From the NCBI GenBank assembly GCA_003868215.1, contig QWDQ01000039.1:124001-188000 (forward strand): a DNA stretch of 64,000 bases, given 5' to 3'. A program made the translations under genes and the position numbers. Every line of letters starts with the position of its first letter. Within the stretch, counting starts at the first letter, position 1. The notes under the pieces are model-generated. The model did not search any database and was not told where the DNA came from. It saw only the letters and a list, made by a program, of their open reading frames with translations. Source of the stretch: Pseudophaeomoniella oleicola. Taxonomy: Eukaryota; Ascomycota; Eurotiomycetes; Phaeomoniellales; Phaeomoniellaceae. This document shows positions 34,181-48,900 of this stretch, piece after piece.

Positions 34181-35107
34181 TCAAATCTTGATGCCATATT
34201 TCTCGTAATTAAAATCTTCCAACGTCCTCAGCTGCTCCCCCCATCCATCATCAATCTCTCCAGGGTGGCCCGGGCTTCCAGGTAACCCCGCCGGACCCGC
34301 CACTTCTAACTCTTCTTCCTTGTGCTCCCCTGTATTCCCTGCGAGTACTTCTTTCTCCCTCCCTTTGTATTCCTGCAGCAGGCCCTGATGCGGACACCAG
34401 ACAACCCTCATACCAGCTCTCCTACCAGCCTCGCAGCCCGGTACGCTGTCCTCAAACACCAAGCACTCCTCCGGCGTGATCTCGGGTTCACCGGTACCTC
34501 TCCGCCTGATCTCTTCATTGATCAACTGCAACGTCAAGAGATAGATGTCCGGTAGAGGTTTCCCTCTTCCCTTCGGTATGCGCTCGTCATCGCCCTTGAC
34601 TATTTTGCTCTCGGGAAACAGGTCGAACATATACTTCAGATGGTCTGTCTTTACCTTGTATGCCTTTGCATGACTACTCGTCGAAACCGCCATGTGGACC
34701 TCTCCGCCGTTCTTGCCCCTACCTTCGGTGCTTTTAATGTCCTTCAACAGCTTCTCGACACCCGGTAAAGGTTTGCATTTCGGAAACTCCCGTTGCTGCA
34801 GCGCTGTCTGCTTGAGGAAGAACTCGTCGCGTGTGATCGGCAGTTGCGCCCAGTCGTGAAAGATCTTGCCTGCGGCGGCGCCTGGGCGGCCTTGCATTTG
34901 GGCTTTAATGCGCCATGGGAGAAGCGGACGGCCAAATTCCGAGAGTATGGAGTTGGTGCAGACCGTGTAGAGATCTTCGGAGTCGATCAGGAGGCCGTCC
35001 ATATCGAAGAGCAATGCCCGCACCGGGGGAAAGCTGCGTAGAGATTAGCGAATGGTGGGAATTGGATAGCGGGTCAGGCTATTAGCGTACTCCGACCTTG
35101 GAGCCAT
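34181..35107 (-). CDS. HAD-superfamily phosphatase (DL-glycerol-3-phosphatase / pseudouridine-5'-phosphatase-like)
   Basis: There are two exons, 35097-35107 and 34181-35033, with a 63-bp phase-2 intron, giving 287 residues. The tiny first exon encodes MAP, and splicing yields MAPSFPPVRALLFDMDGLLIDSED, with the DxDG motif (Asp14, Asp16) at the usual distance. Motif II is the Thr/Ser in MAVSTSSHAK, motif III the Lys in RIPKGRGKPLPDIY and motif IV the acidic pair in CLVFEDSVPGCEAG. The helical cap sits between motifs I and II. The family dephosphorylates small sugar or nucleoside phosphates in the cytosol. The C-terminus carries a Gly/Pro/Glu-rich tail (about 230-265) that is probably disordered. 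Confidence 0.92.
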
Positions 35108-38100
35108 AATGTCAATTGTCTTAACAGCGAGCCTCACTGCCGTTCTTCTACCGATTTCCAGACTCTTTCCTGGATTTGAACCGCCAATCTCCTGGTGGCA
35201 TAACAATCTAGCGGGCTTGAAACAATTCTGCCGTAGTCTCCACTGGATCGGGTTAAGCGGTGACGCTGCCGGACACTACCCCTACAGCCAGACGTGTTTA
35301 CAAATTATATTCTCTTTGGGGTTTTTACCCCGTGAAACGATTCCAGGAGCTTCTTGCTGCCATTTTCTGATCGGCCAGGAGCCAAGAGCATTGAAACCCT
35401 CCCTACAGTTTGTCTATGTGCATCATCGGGTCATGTACAGTGCAAGGCAACGGCACAATCTAGGGTTTGGGCGTGGGATATTACAATGCAGGTCTCCGTC
35501 GTCTCTCGCAATGAGGTGATGACCATATCTCACCCTCACTCTGGATTCCTGAAAGCTGTGATTGTTCTGCGTCGTGGGGACAACGTCCAATCAAGACGGT
35601 TAAAATTCCTGGTCGTCGGAATTTCAGACTTGTGAATTTTACTAGCATCGAGTGTTAGAGAGTTCGGGATATATGATAAACCGGACTAGGTGCGTAGGAA
35701 CTACTGGCTGTGGGAGAACTGCCAGTTTCTGCCGTAGGTCGCCTCATCGTAGTCTCCTACACATGGACAGCGATGGCGTATTTACGCGATGGCTTGGGGG
35801 TGAACAGGGTATTTTGCTTCCGTCTATGGCACATGTTCTTGCAGCCATGGGCACCGGTGCGACGACATCGTCCAGGCTGCTTTAGTTGATATCGTCTTAA
35901 ACATATAGTTGGCTCATATTGAGTTTCCCGTTACCCTGTCAAGGGGAATCGTTTGGCGGTGTCAGGATCCAGATAGTCGCTACGCAAGGTTCGTCGTATG
36001 TTGAAAGGTAGAATAGTGTTCCCATGTGGATGTAGATACGGGTGGATCCTTAGTATCGGTCCCAAAATGCTCTTGTCCTAACACAGTCTGTTTGGTGGTC
36101 ATGTCAAGCTGCTGGAACATCGCTACCATATTGCGGCCCCAGCCAGGCCAATGAAAATACGCAATTGGTCTTGCCTGGTGGCAACTGGAGACATTATAAC
36201 GCCCTTGAAATGCCGGTAAAACCAAATGGAGATAACGCAACAACAACAATGCCTTGACAGGGAGGATGGAAGGAACAACAGAGTTTATTTTCATGCCATG
36301 ACTGCCCGGGGTTGAGTCAGCGTGAATGAACAGCGGGGGTCATCTAGCCAATGGACTTCAAGGGGTAGCCCGCATAAGAGATGTTCAACGGTCGGGACCA
36401 CTCCTGAGTTGGCCACTGGTCGTACTATCTTCAGGACAACACACGGCAACACTATCCCGCTTGTCTACCTATCATCAGTCTTTCTCGGCATTGACCACAT
36501 GGTCAATGCCAAATATGGGATTCCCATTGGGCGCCTCCGCCTCACAATCAATGCCTGCAGGAAATAATAGTATCCTGACTTGTAGGCGCGTTCGAGACAC
36601 TGCACGGGCCCATGCAAATATTGGTGGCTGGAAACGCGTTCACTCAGAGACAAGGTATGTCCAGCTCAAAAAGCAGGGGGGCATTAAGTAAATGATGGAT
36701 TGTACACTTTTGGTCCGGTACCGGATTGGTCCAATGAGGCGTCCGATGCGACCAGCCTTGCACATAGTTTCTAGATTTCGTGTAGTAGTCGTAGAGGCTA
36801 AAATCAGGCGTCTATTTTCCGAGGGTTAAGCCTATGTTGATGAATTGAAACTGGTTGTGAGTCGTATAGACCACAACATGGATTGTTTGGTGACAAACCT
36901 AGAAGGGCCAGTCAAAATGGCCATTGCATGTTGCCTGGTTAGCAACCGTGGCTGAGTGAGCAAATCGTGAAAGGTACAACCTCAAAAAGTGAATGCGGTC
37001 AACGTATGAAACGATCGAGGCTAGGCCGGTAAATGCAATATTCTATGATAGGTAGCCAGAATGGGTATCAGTGAAAGTCCGCAGGCAATGGAACCAGGGC
37101 TGAGGAGTGTAGGCTCTTAACATGAAAAGTCGGGGGGTTCTGTACGAATTGAGGCAATGCTGCTCCTGTTCATAGAACAGCAAGTACTATGAAAGCCCCC
37201 GTATAGAGCCGCAAAGTCGCGGAACCGGCGGTCTGTGTACACACAGTTCAGATGCATGCCCATAGAAGGTGATCCTCTTGATACATGAAGCCGAGCCGCG
37301 ATAAAAATTCTATCACGCTCGTTTGTACCGAGGTGTCATACTAGGTAATTGTGTAGCAGTAAGATTGTCAACATACAGACCAGGATCTGCTTGCAGATGG
37401 GTCAGAGGCTTAAAACAACAAGTGGCGTGCCATCCCTAGGGGCCGAGCCTAGATGATGCTCAATAATCTCTCAATCGAATGGGGGTACTGGCCCGGGAGT
37501 TTTGCCGTTATGTTCATGGACAGCAGAATTCCAGCGCCGATATAGGACATGGTTTACTAGTAAATCCCACACGAGCGATACAGGGTCTGTTCTGTAGTAT
37601 GGCATGTTGTACTACGGTAGGACATGTACCAGGATTGTCGCTTTCGTAGCGTGGGTGTGGTGCTGTGACAAGAAGCGGGTGGATGTCGGAATGAGATTTT
37701 GAATTAATTACCATTTTAGAGGCTCGCTACCGAAAGGATGGAAGTTGTGGAGAAAAGACAAGGCGAAGATCAAACAAAACAACATCACCGCAAACAATAA
37801 ACAAGGAACATGAGGAGGATCCTGACTCATTTGGGTACCTGAAGCAATCTTCTATCAGGTACTGCAGGTCGGTAACGTATTGTAATATCCACAGAGCAGG
37901 CTAATTTAACAAGGATTCTAGACCAACATCCTTTGGCAGGACAGGCGGTCTGGCAAGTTCGCTTACAGCATTGGAAACATGGCCTGGTGATGATAATGCA
38001 GGCTCACTGCTCCGATACCTCGATGGAATTTACCGCCGAGGGTGTCTGCTACGGTATATGCTGAGGTCTTCCGATTCGCTGTGCTTTCCAGGTGCTCGGC

Positions 38101-41100
38101 TTCAGTGTACCTATCGAGGTACGTCGTAGATCAGAATCCGCCAAGGGGAAGGTATCATCTCGCTCCGCTCTAGATCTTGTTTCCAGATTGCCAGTACCTC
38201 CTGGAGCTGCGGCTGACGGTGCTCTGCTTCAGTATCTCGAGTTGCCGTTGTAATTTTTCGTATCTATGTTCTGTACACCAGTGGTAAATACAGCTCCCTG
38301 TAGCTATGCAGGGCCATGCTTTCAACTGGCCTACCTCCTCGTTCATAACAGCAAGACGTCAATCCAAGAAATGTTGTGCGGCTTCCATTAATTTGCTTTA
38401 TGGCGTTAGCTCGTGCGTGCTTACCACTTTAAACGTGCTTCGAGACCTTGGTAGAGATGAACGTTACTGTTGGTACCATATGACGATTCCGATCTGCCTA
38501 CCAGATTCTTTGAAAAAGGAAAATCCGGTGTGCTCAATATGTCGCTCATGTTTGAGCACTTATCTGCTTCATACTGTGACTTTGGTCAGGTACGGATTCT
38601 AATACGTACCTCCGACAAAATGGGGACTGAAACTTCTGTCTTGCTTTGTTCATATTAGTTGTCACTAGTTCTGATCGCTGCGATTCCCGCTATGAAACTT
38701 CTCTGGCCCCATGGTGGAAAGGGACCTAAGAGAACGGTTTGCAAATCGGTGGAACAGTGACGCTCCGCAGGATCACGTTTGCTCATCCCAAACACAGTCC
38801 AAGGCTCCTGCAATAGCGAATTGAAGCTTCATCATGTCTCCATGCACAACAGATGAGCCGCTGGACTTTTGGGATAGTTATTCATTATCCTGGACTTCTG
38901 ATGTGGAGCAAGGTACGCCCTTGACGTGCCTCAGTCTCGGCTTGACAGGCAGGGCTCGTCCTAAACCCTCTCATAGCGTAGTTCAAAGCCACGCATCAGC
39001 TCGATACCATCTCTAACTTGACCTGCAGAAGGACCAGACTCCAGTGGAAATGCTGTTGTTGTCGATCTTGTCAGTCGGATGTCAGGGAGGCGTTCCCACT
39101 CCCCCACCTGATACTCAAGGCCAACAAACTGAGGTATACGCTGAGCTTCGGCCGCGAACTGGTAGGATCCCTGAATCTTTCCTATGACCATTCTGGTAAG
39201 GCCTGCTTTGTTGAGTTGGGGCTTAACGTCCACCTGAAATAAATCTCTGCCGGCCACCCTGTTCCATTTCCCTTGCCGATCATTGAGACGAAGCTAATAC
39301 CTAGTCTGGCGCAGACAAGTGGACTTCGTATGGAGGTGTTACGGTCTGCTTCCAGAGATATCTTCTCCGCCTTCCAAACACCAACCACATTATGCTAGCC
39401 GACCTTGTCGACAGCGATATGGACGCTCTTATGCAGGCCGTATGCAACAAGGAATATCAGTATTGGCAGACGTGACGTGTTTATCATTCTGGAAACCTCC
39501 GGGCCCACCGTGTCGACAAACGAGAAGCTAATCGTCAGAAGATGCTAAGAGTGTAGATTTAGTTGCAGTTCGAGGAGGATTTCGAGGAGACAACAACAGG
39601 GGAAGATGGAACGGTCGCGTCTTCGCTGGTCCATTGGCCTTCCCGGTGCTTCCAATACCTCATCCTAGGCATATAAAGTGCTGTGAGCACTCTCCACGTC
39701 GACAAATGTGAGGGCAGCTCAGAGCGCATCTTCCATTTGCAGAAACAGATATTATATACCTGATGGTCTCCGCGACCATACGCTGGTCTTCTCTTCACTT
39801 CCGAGACATCTACATTACCCATCTGTTGCAACAAGCCATGTCTGAATATCGAACTCGAATGCAAGCCCATACAATGCACGGCCCAGCAAAGGGTGGTTCA
39901 TTTGCCAGCGCTGCTGCTGCTGCGGAAATGCCACTATACCCATTACACCGTGACTGCTTCGGACAAGGTTGCGATGTGTGCAAAGCTGGGTTAACGTCAG
40001 TCATCTCACCTGAACACCCCTCTTCTTCGTTCCCGTCGAAGCTGACCATCCTGCAGAGACAAACGTTCCGGGCCCGAGAAGAGGGGACGACATAGATCGG
40101 GCTCCCATGCAGCCACAAGTGTGTCCACGGAGTGACATGCCCATCGATATTCAATCATCACATCGGTGGAAGATAGATTGAAGGGAAAAAGTCATTGCAT
40201 CAAAGATCTTGTGGGGGTTCGGTCACTGCTAGATTGTCTGCTTTCTGATTTTGACTTGCCTTGCAGCAAGTTGGCGAGAAGTTTCTTGGAGCAAAGATCA
40301 CCTGTGACGGGTTGTCATACACACAGGTGCAAAAGTGATTCTACTTCATCCTCACGTTTCTTTGACCTTGTTGATTTGGCGATGTTGTATAGATGTTGAG
40401 GCTTTTGACGTAGGTACTCGTGGTCTCACTTGGTTAGTATCCGTTCGTATCTCCTTTGTCTTTGCTCAATATCTCCCATGTCTTTCCACTGAAGCATCAT
40501 GCTTCTTTTGTTTGAAATTCCATTATCGTTTCAATGTCCGTGAAAATGGACTTTTTGGCATGTCCTGTCACTTGCGTACGCAACATTCGCACTGGTTGCT
40601 TTGTACTTAGTCTGGATCATGTGGCCAATGCCACCGTGTCTTTGGGTGCACGCAAACATATCTTTTCCTATGGAAATCAAGAATGTCAGAAAAGGAGCCA
40701 GTTTTGTGCATTCCTTTCATTCCTTGGGTCGGGTCACAGTGAGCTGGTAATAGCTGAACAGATCATCACTGATTGGTGGAGAAGATTCCTTTCTCTTGCC
40801 GTCCAAGATTCACAGTCAGTCTGCTGCTGGCCTTCCGACTTAACCGTCGATTGGCATCCAAAGTCGGTCTCACGGAGTTGCTACTGGTCAGGATAAGTGA
40901 CGACTCAAGCTGATCGCTCTGGAGACAGCTCTCCGTGCGTTGGCCTATTGAAAACCTTTTGCGGTACTATGTGGGATTCTTAGCCGCATCCATGAGATAA
41001 AAGATACTGTACCATCGATGAAGGGTGCAAGATCTTTTCAGTTGCCTTTCTGGTTTGTACCTACGTGAAGGAACCGCTTATGTCTGGCCCTTCTCACTGT

Positions 41101-41552
41101 CCATTCAGATGATGAGCTTGTGCCCAAGAAGATATCCAGATCATGCAAGGCCGCGGACATTCTCCAATTACCGCTGAATGTCACAGGCATCCTTCACACC
41201 ATATACTTGACCGCTATTGTGTTATCCAATGGCCGTCATTCTCATCAGTATCTCTCCATGATGTACTTGTACACCTACAAGGCGTGGTTGCCTTTTCGGA
41301 GATGGATGATCACAGGTCAGTGGAATGGAAGCGCTTGCTATCATTTGCCTAGGGAAATCGGCAGAGCCTCGGGCTCCAGCCTACAGTCGCCAACGCCGAT
41401 ATGAATGAGGTTGGACAGCGCCCAGGTAACAAAGTGCATACGCCGACTGCGAAACTCATGTGTCAATACCTTCCCTTAGACTCATCTCGAATTTAAGACT
41501 GTATGCGCTATTTTCACTTCAAGAGTACATACATGTACACGGGTTACCCACT
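35108..41552. other. gene-poor stretch, 6.4 kb
   Basis: I can support no gene here. Frames are short and on both strands, and none shows a family motif. A minus-strand pair of frames near 38961-39388 is the most protein-like (for example GLEYQVGEWERLPDIRLT) but has no good start or splice support. I found no terminal repeats, transposase-like motifs or tRNA boxes. Confidence 0.4.
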
Positions 41553-42996
41553 ATGTCTATCGACCTTGCAGCCTCAATAACCAACTTATTGTCCTTTTCC
41601 ACTGCTATCATATGTGCTATTTACACTATCGCTTGCGAATTCAAGGATGCCCTGCCAGGGTATTGTAACGCAGTACGACTACAAAATCTCGATAAGAACA
41701 TTCTTCATCAACTTGAACAGCTGCTCCTTGAGCCACTCCCCGCCGATATCCGGAATGGATGTGAGCAGATATTTCAGCACCGTTTGGAACAGTACAACAC
41801 TGCGCAGGCCCTTGTAAATGAAGGGCAGACGCCTCTGCGCTGGTTGGCAATGAATCAACGGGCACATCGAAGGCAAATTGCCCAGATGCAGATGGAAGAC
41901 AACAAGTTGTTACTCCTCCTTGAAATCGAAAGCTTGAAACTTGCGCGCCATGACGTACTTTCGCAATGCTGTCGAGCTGATCATGCGCAGCGGCCTTCCA
42001 TGCGTGGCCTCACGTTGGAGAGACCACTGGCGTTTAGTGAAATAATTCCGATAGAGTCAGACATTGTACAAGCTTGCCTGTCTGGAGATGTTGTTGGAGT
42101 GCGGCTTTCACTTAGCACGCGGCGAGTAAGCGCTAATGCTAAAACCCCAGACAATTACACGCTTCTGAGTGTATGTTATTATTCCTCTCCATTAGTCTCT
42201 AATGCTCACTGGTACAGTACGGCATAGCTGGGGAATCTCTCGAAGTGGTACACGAGCTCTTGAACAGCGGCGCCAAACCAAATATGTCCTTTGGTGACGA
42301 TGAAGAGTGAGCTTTCAATATATCATCTCTATCTATCAAGCTGACAGCGTGAGATCTCCTCTTGATAGTGCTTTCTACTATGCTCATCCCAACATGATAC
42401 GCAACCTCCTGACTCAAGGAGCAGACTTTGATCATATCAACAACATATTTTGGTCCTGCCTATCTTACCTATGGCGCCCATCATGTTCCACAGAAAACAC
42501 CATCGAGATACTGAGCATTTGTCAAGCCTTCGGGTTCGACAGCTATAGCCAACCGGATCGAGGCTCATATACGGCGTTACATCGGGCAGCCGCGTTCGGT
42601 ACATATCATGATATCGAGAGACTAGTCAATATCACCGGGAAGGACTTGATGATGAATAGCAGAGTCAAGGAACTCCTCTGGCTTCCAATCCACTGTGCTG
42701 TCATCAGAGGTAATGAATCGACCTTTGACTTTCTTTGCTCTCTGGCCCCTCTTGCTAAGTATGCTTTTCATCCTGACAGCATAGGTTGGGATCTCCTTCA
42801 TATCGCAGCAAGGAGTGGATGCCTCGGTATCTTAGTGAAGCTTCTAAGAATGGGTGCGAGCACCGAGAAGCTGACCGGGATCTCTGACGACTTAGTACCC
42901 GAACCCCTCAAGGGCAGACGCGTTACAGCGAGAGAAATTGCTGTCGCTTGTGGTAATGACGAGGTGTTCCATGAGGCAATGAGACTTTGCATCTGA
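41553..42996 (+). CDS. helical-N-terminus ankyrin-repeat protein 1
   Basis: There are three exons, 41553-42170, 42218-42306 and 42348-42996, giving 451 residues. The 47-bp intron is phase 0 and the 41-bp intron is phase 2. The N-terminal region (MSIDLAASITNLLSFSTAII...) is helical with a hydrophobic first segment, followed by amphipathic helices. It resembles the N-terminal domains of fungal STAND and incompatibility proteins (HeLo-like). From about residue 185, ankyrin-type repeats follow: LLSYGIAGESLEVVHELLNSGA, PLDSAFYYAHPNMIRNLLTQGA, YTALHRAAAFG, LPIHCAVIRGN and LLHIAARSG. No nucleotide-binding domain lies between. The protein is one of three paralogues here (also 50099-51770 and 55844-57415). 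Function is unknown; a self/non-self or cell-death role is conjecture. Confidence 0.85.
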
Positions 42997-45900
42997 CCTT
43001 CTTAAAAGGTCGATAGTTCCTCGTCGGAGTGAGATCACCTGATAATGTTTTCCTTCCACACTGTTTACTACCACTGTTCGTTGTCCATTACAACTGGCTC
43101 GGCGTGGATGAAGACACAGCTCAGCGAGTCCGGATGTTATGTAGGATGTCGTCCAACGAAGGTTTTCAGATCTGTTGTTGTTTGCCTTTACATATTTCTC
43201 CACATGCTTTAGTATCATATTTGATTGTCTTTTATACCGTTCCCATGTCCGGTCGCATCGGAGAGACTGACTGTTCACCGAACGCCGCCGAAAACCCCGT
43301 CACCGTGCGTCATGCATTCCGACTGGCTTGCAGCAGAGCTCATATTGAACAAGGACTATCCTGTGTCAGCCACAGCTCAACCCCATATATATTCGAGAAT
43401 ATGTACATGAGCGGCTCGGTACCCTGTCAAGATTGTGATAAGTAGAGCTTAGTGGCTTACATTCTACCACATCCAACAATTGGCAGCAACCAATCATCAA
43501 TAACTAGCAGCGGTAACAGATTGTCCTGTACGTTCAGCTCACCCTTTCGTGTAGGTACCATGCAAAGAAGACGTTCATTACAGGTTCCAAAACAACATTC
43601 ACTGAGTTCCATCTGAACCTCCTAGTTCTATCCTAGCAAGTTGAAGCTAGCCATCATCAACCATGTCACCGCTACTTGCCGCTCAATTAATTCGAATCGC
43701 TATAATCTATAATGTTTTCCGTGAAGCAAATACCATATTACCGATCAATACATTCTGCTCGTACTCCGTTCTGTGTTCTTGATTCGAGGGTCAAGTAGAT
43801 TACTTTCTAGTAACTTCTGCCCCCTGACTCGAGCATCTGTGTGAAGCGGATATTATTTGTCCACAGAGTACGTGATACAAAGCATCACTCCATAGGGAAG
43901 CCTCAAACGCGGGAGGATCCATCACAGGTCGCATCTAATTACATGGCTCATCAGACTGCCTCCCAAGCGATATCGATCAAGTTGGATAGTCCCCACAATA
44001 TATCTGCGACTTAGGGGTTGAGTGAATTGTGATATCAGGTCTCGACGATGCGAGGATGTGCCAATGAAATCCAATCATGCAACCAGTATACATTGCGTTT
44101 AGCTAATGAACAGTGTTGGGGACCACTAAACAGGGGGTCAGAACAGCAGCTAAACTCATCGTCGTATCGCCTCAAATGTCTAGTATGCATGATGCTTGCT
44201 GCGGAGGTAGAATATCACTTCCGATAGCATAGTTTCTGCAACGAGAAGGCGTGGGTGGAATGTCCGATGAGTGTCCGGAGGATGATCATATAAAAGGCCA
44301 ACACCCGCCCATTTTCTCCCCCGAGACCCAACCCCTCAATCTACATTCTTTCTCGCCAAGTCCACCCACAACTTCACCGTATGTGTGGACAATAGCAGAA
44401 GCTCAGCATGAACGGATGACGAGGTCTATCAAGGTTCAATTGGTTTGCATTGTCTTTTGTCATGGCGGTCGGTAATGGCTTCTATCTCGTCTATCCGACA
44501 TGACCATCCTCGAGTGTGGCTCTGGGCCTGATGATCTGCGCACAAATTTTGTCCTCATCCTCCATCCTCCAACCTCCATTGCATCAACGATGGCTTACAC
44601 AGATATCGTTTGGTGTATCGAAGGCGATTGTCTGACAGCCATAACATCTTTGAGGAAGGGCACGAAGGGGGCATGTCGATTTCCTGAGAGGAGCGTCGGA
44701 GATGGATAAGAGTCGTGATGCAATACGTTGATTGCCACTGTGCCGTACATCGGGGGAGTCGATCTGGTAACGCCATGGGAGGAAAACACCACAAGTTCTC
44801 GATTTAGGCTTATCACTGCCGAGCAGAAGATCAGTGTCGATTCCATCCGAGAGGCAGTTTCGACTTACGTTCCTCCTCCACATTTTGTGCAGCCACCTTG
44901 GCACGGGCATTTATGGCCCTTCAACATACAAGACATGACGTGTGTTTGATTCATGAAGCTTACTATGGGTCAGCAGGGCTTGCTACTTGCACACGGGTTG
45001 CATACTCAACCATCATAGGCATCCTTCTCTTGAATTGTGGACGAAAAGATGAACAGGCCTTCCAATATCAGACTTCGGTCAGAATGTGGCAAGAATGCGG
45101 ATAATTTACTGGCACCAGTATCTTACAAGACACAGGATCGAGGAAGAGAGAAGGGATATAACAGTGGGATCTTCTCGCCGGGGGATCACACTCAAGCAGC
45201 ACTCTCAAGGTGTCACAATATCAAGGGTTTACAGATGTACACAAGCCTGTGAGCATCTGAAACGAGCCAGCAAGCGAATAAACCATTGTGCTATCACTCG
45301 AAGATGCAACCTGTATGCATTACCTTGTGTCACCAATCTCCAAGACTCCCTCTTCGACAGTTCCCGACAACAATGGTGGTGTTGTTCGCTATGTTCACCG
45401 ACGATGATACTAACACTAGGCCGCTCTCCGCCGCAACAACCGTCGAGAGTAACACCCACACATTGTCCCATACCGTGATGAAAACAGTACTTCAGAAGAG
45501 AAACTATACCACCGTGCCTTTGTATCAACTCAGTCTAGTACAATACCATCATTGCGTTGGACACGCAGATGTATCATGGACCGGACTAAAAGACCAAGAA
45601 GACCACTAAATAATTGGACCGCTTTATCCGAACTATGTGTGATACAGAAATGGGACATACCTCCATAACAGAATATAGCAGAGAAGGGGAATACTCCGTA
45701 CATGCCTAAAGCGCTGCAACTACGCGGCTCGCCAGCCACCACCGGTATGCCCAAAAATTAGCCGGAAACATCTGCATATCGATCTCTCAAAACAGGAAAA
45801 GATGTGATTTGTATAAGTTACTCAAATTCACAATGTAATTCTTCGAATCTATTTCCCTTCACTCCTCGTCCGTTTCTCTCGACTTCTTCCAACAGAGGAA

Positions 45901-48900
45901 GCGGAATGGGACGAATTGCAGCACGTCGTGTAACGACTCATGAACAAAGGCGGGCGGCCGGGCGGAATAGCTTTGACAGGCGCCCGGGCATCCTTCGTCC
46001 TAACCACAACCCTATTCACTCACTCACTCCCCTTCCCTGCACTTGAACTCTACCTACCTACCTAGGTACCTTAGGGTTGTAGCTACCTGTCTACTGTAGA
46101 TATGTACACCAAAAAAAAAAAAAAACGTCTTTTCCTGTCTGTCTGTCTGTCTGTCTATCAGAACAGAAAATTTCAAGCCAACAAATCTGGCCTGACCTGA
46201 CCCTGACCTCACCCCCTCCCAGAGAGAAAAACCAAACTTCTACTCAACTTCCCTTCTACCCCCTCCTCTTCCTCCTCCTCCAAGAGAAAAGGGGAGAGAG
46301 AGAGAGAGGCAGAAGTCTCTTTTTTCCCCCGGAATGCATACCTTAGGTATCCATCCATCCCACGTGTTGTGAAAAAGTGGCAATATCTATGTAAGAAAGA
46401 AAGGAAGGAAATAGAAAAAAAAAGGTTAAATGTTGCTCTCATCCCCCCCGATAGATAGATACATACCTAGGTAGGTACCTAGGCATACGTATATAATTAC
46501 ATGCTCTGATTCGGTCGGTCGGTATACTCTAGTATACTAGTACTAATGTACCGTTAGGTAAGGTAGATAGGTAGGTAGATAGGTAGGTAGGTAGATATAT
46601 CGGAGGGTTATATGCGTCTGTCTATACATACATACATACGTACTCCCAAACACGCAGGAAAGGATCGAAAGGGAATTAAGTCTATTCTCCAAGTTCCCAT
46701 ATCCCCCATGGAAAAAAAATGCAGTTTTTGAAAGATTCCATACCGTTATTTCATTTTCTAATCCATCCGGCGCTGTCGTAATAGCAGTGAATCGAAATGG
46801 ATCCAAATAGAGTAACTAGAGCAAAATACGATGAAGAAACAGCAACATGCGTAGAGGCATAACAACACATCACACACCGCTAGTCCATCTCCTGCAAAAG
46901 ATTGAAAGTAGAATGTATGTGTACACACTCACTTTCATATCACGTCCCTGCTCACACAAATTCCCAACTGGCTTACACTTTTTGATTGGTCGGATGCGAT
47001 ACAGGCGCACGGCATGATCCGATGGGATATGAAGGAAGGAATAAGAGGCTGAGTCTTGGAGGGTAGTTGGCATCCGTGCATGTTTGAGGGTATGTATGTG
47101 GTCAGAAAGCGCCCAGATTGTCTAGGAGGGTATAAGTTGAAGGGAAGGCCTTTTTCAGTGGTGGTGTGCTTGCTCCATTCACTTCTTTTTTGCGGATCTT
47201 CTTTGCCGTCAAGGTTCGTGGCTTCGAGAGAAAGGAGAGGGGTAATGGGAGTAGGGAAGGTGACAGTTGTGTTGTCAGTTGGATGACATGGGACACTATA
47301 GACGAGAAAAAGGCCGGATGTTTGTCGTCTGACGCGGTCATTATTTATGTCCTACCCATGTATGCGTCCATCTTCTTTCTAGTTTGTATATCCGTCCGCT
47401 GATTAAGATCATGGGGGTAAAATGTCTCGGATAGAGGGAAAAGTAAATGCAGGTGAGCGAATTCGGTTGTGGTCGTTACATGTGAACGTTGCATTGTTGC
47501 ATAATTTGGTGTGGAGGGAGACAGCCATAGTGTATCTAAGCAGATGTCACCGTCTGTTCTGAGCCTTTTGGACCTCTCATGTCAGAAAACCGAGAACTTT
47601 CACAGACAAAACGAACCGTGATGGATGGATGCTATTGTGTAGGTCTCTTACTTCTTTCCTTCTGCAGCACCTATACATGGGGCCCGTATGCGTTTGTTAG
47701 CATTGATTGGTTGACAAATCTGCGTGTTGTTGTTTCAGTGGAAGGAGGGAGGAAGGAGAGAGTGTCTTCCTAATCACCGATCGTTTCTGACCTTCTCTAC
47801 TGCAGCAAAATGGCGGTGGGTAGAATGTGGATGGGAAGGAGACATTGGCTGTGGTCCCAGGGCATCTTGGAGGGCTGGTTATGAATTGAGCATGCAGGAA
47901 ACTTGGAAATGTGCATTGTTATGCCCCCTTCCACTAAGTTTGCCTTGGTGTCTGGAGCGGTATCAGCATTGGGGCGTTTGTTAGTCCAAGTCTCCGCAGT
48001 GGTAGGACAAACGCCTAATAAGGAGACAGCGGGAAATCTCAGTGGACAGATGATACAGTGCCCTTTTGTTCTTTTGTGGTCAGAGTTCTTTATTCGGAAG
48101 GAGGCGGCAGGCAACAGTAGCTGTACGATCGATAGACGGAGAGATATTGCTAGTAGTAAGCCATGCTTTCGGTTCTTCGATTGGACAAATTTCTGTCCGT
48201 ATTGTCTCTTTTGAAAGTGATGGGATGATATAGAGAAGAGCTCTCAGATCGTCTGGGCCTTTGGTTGTCATCAATTTGTTCCGGCAGTAGCTCCCTGAAT
48301 AGAACTCGATCGTCAAAAATATAGCAAGCCATAATATACCGCCTATCAATGGAGGTGCATAGATCAGCCTTCATCAGCTTACCTGCCTGTGCCAAAGGGT
48401 CCCTAAAGGAGACGTCAAAGGCTGGATCAAGTTTGTGCAGCAAATCAGCGTACCTGAAAATCTTCTTTTCGTGCATCACAGTTGATCAAGGAGTAAGCTA
48501 GCGGCTCATCCAATACTGTCGTAGACAGAGCGAGCCAAACCACGAATCACACCATGGCTGCGTCATAGACCTGATTACTAACACTTGTTGCTTGGCCCGT
48601 TTAGCTGCAGCTAGCAAACGCCCTCCGTGTAGCAGGAGTAGAGCCCAATAGGTACCAGATATACTGAACGTCCGATACCTGAGAGTCATTATTGTCACCC
48701 GCGGCCCGACAAAGGACTCCCTTCCACACCTGGGCTAAGCTTTGATTTGGGCGTGAGATCTTAGTTCCTTTTTGCCCACTGCTAACCTGAAGACCATGTT
48801 GCACAGGCACCGCACCGAAATGACCATTGCAACACATACCAAAAGAATTCGGACTCAGGATCCATCTACTCAAGCAAGTAAGTGATCAAGATTCCACCGC

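Noticed and set aside
39763-40095. Small plus-strand frame with an Ala-rich segment and several Cys
   Set aside because: The opposite strand is equally open over the same stretch, and neither frame shows a signal peptide or domain.
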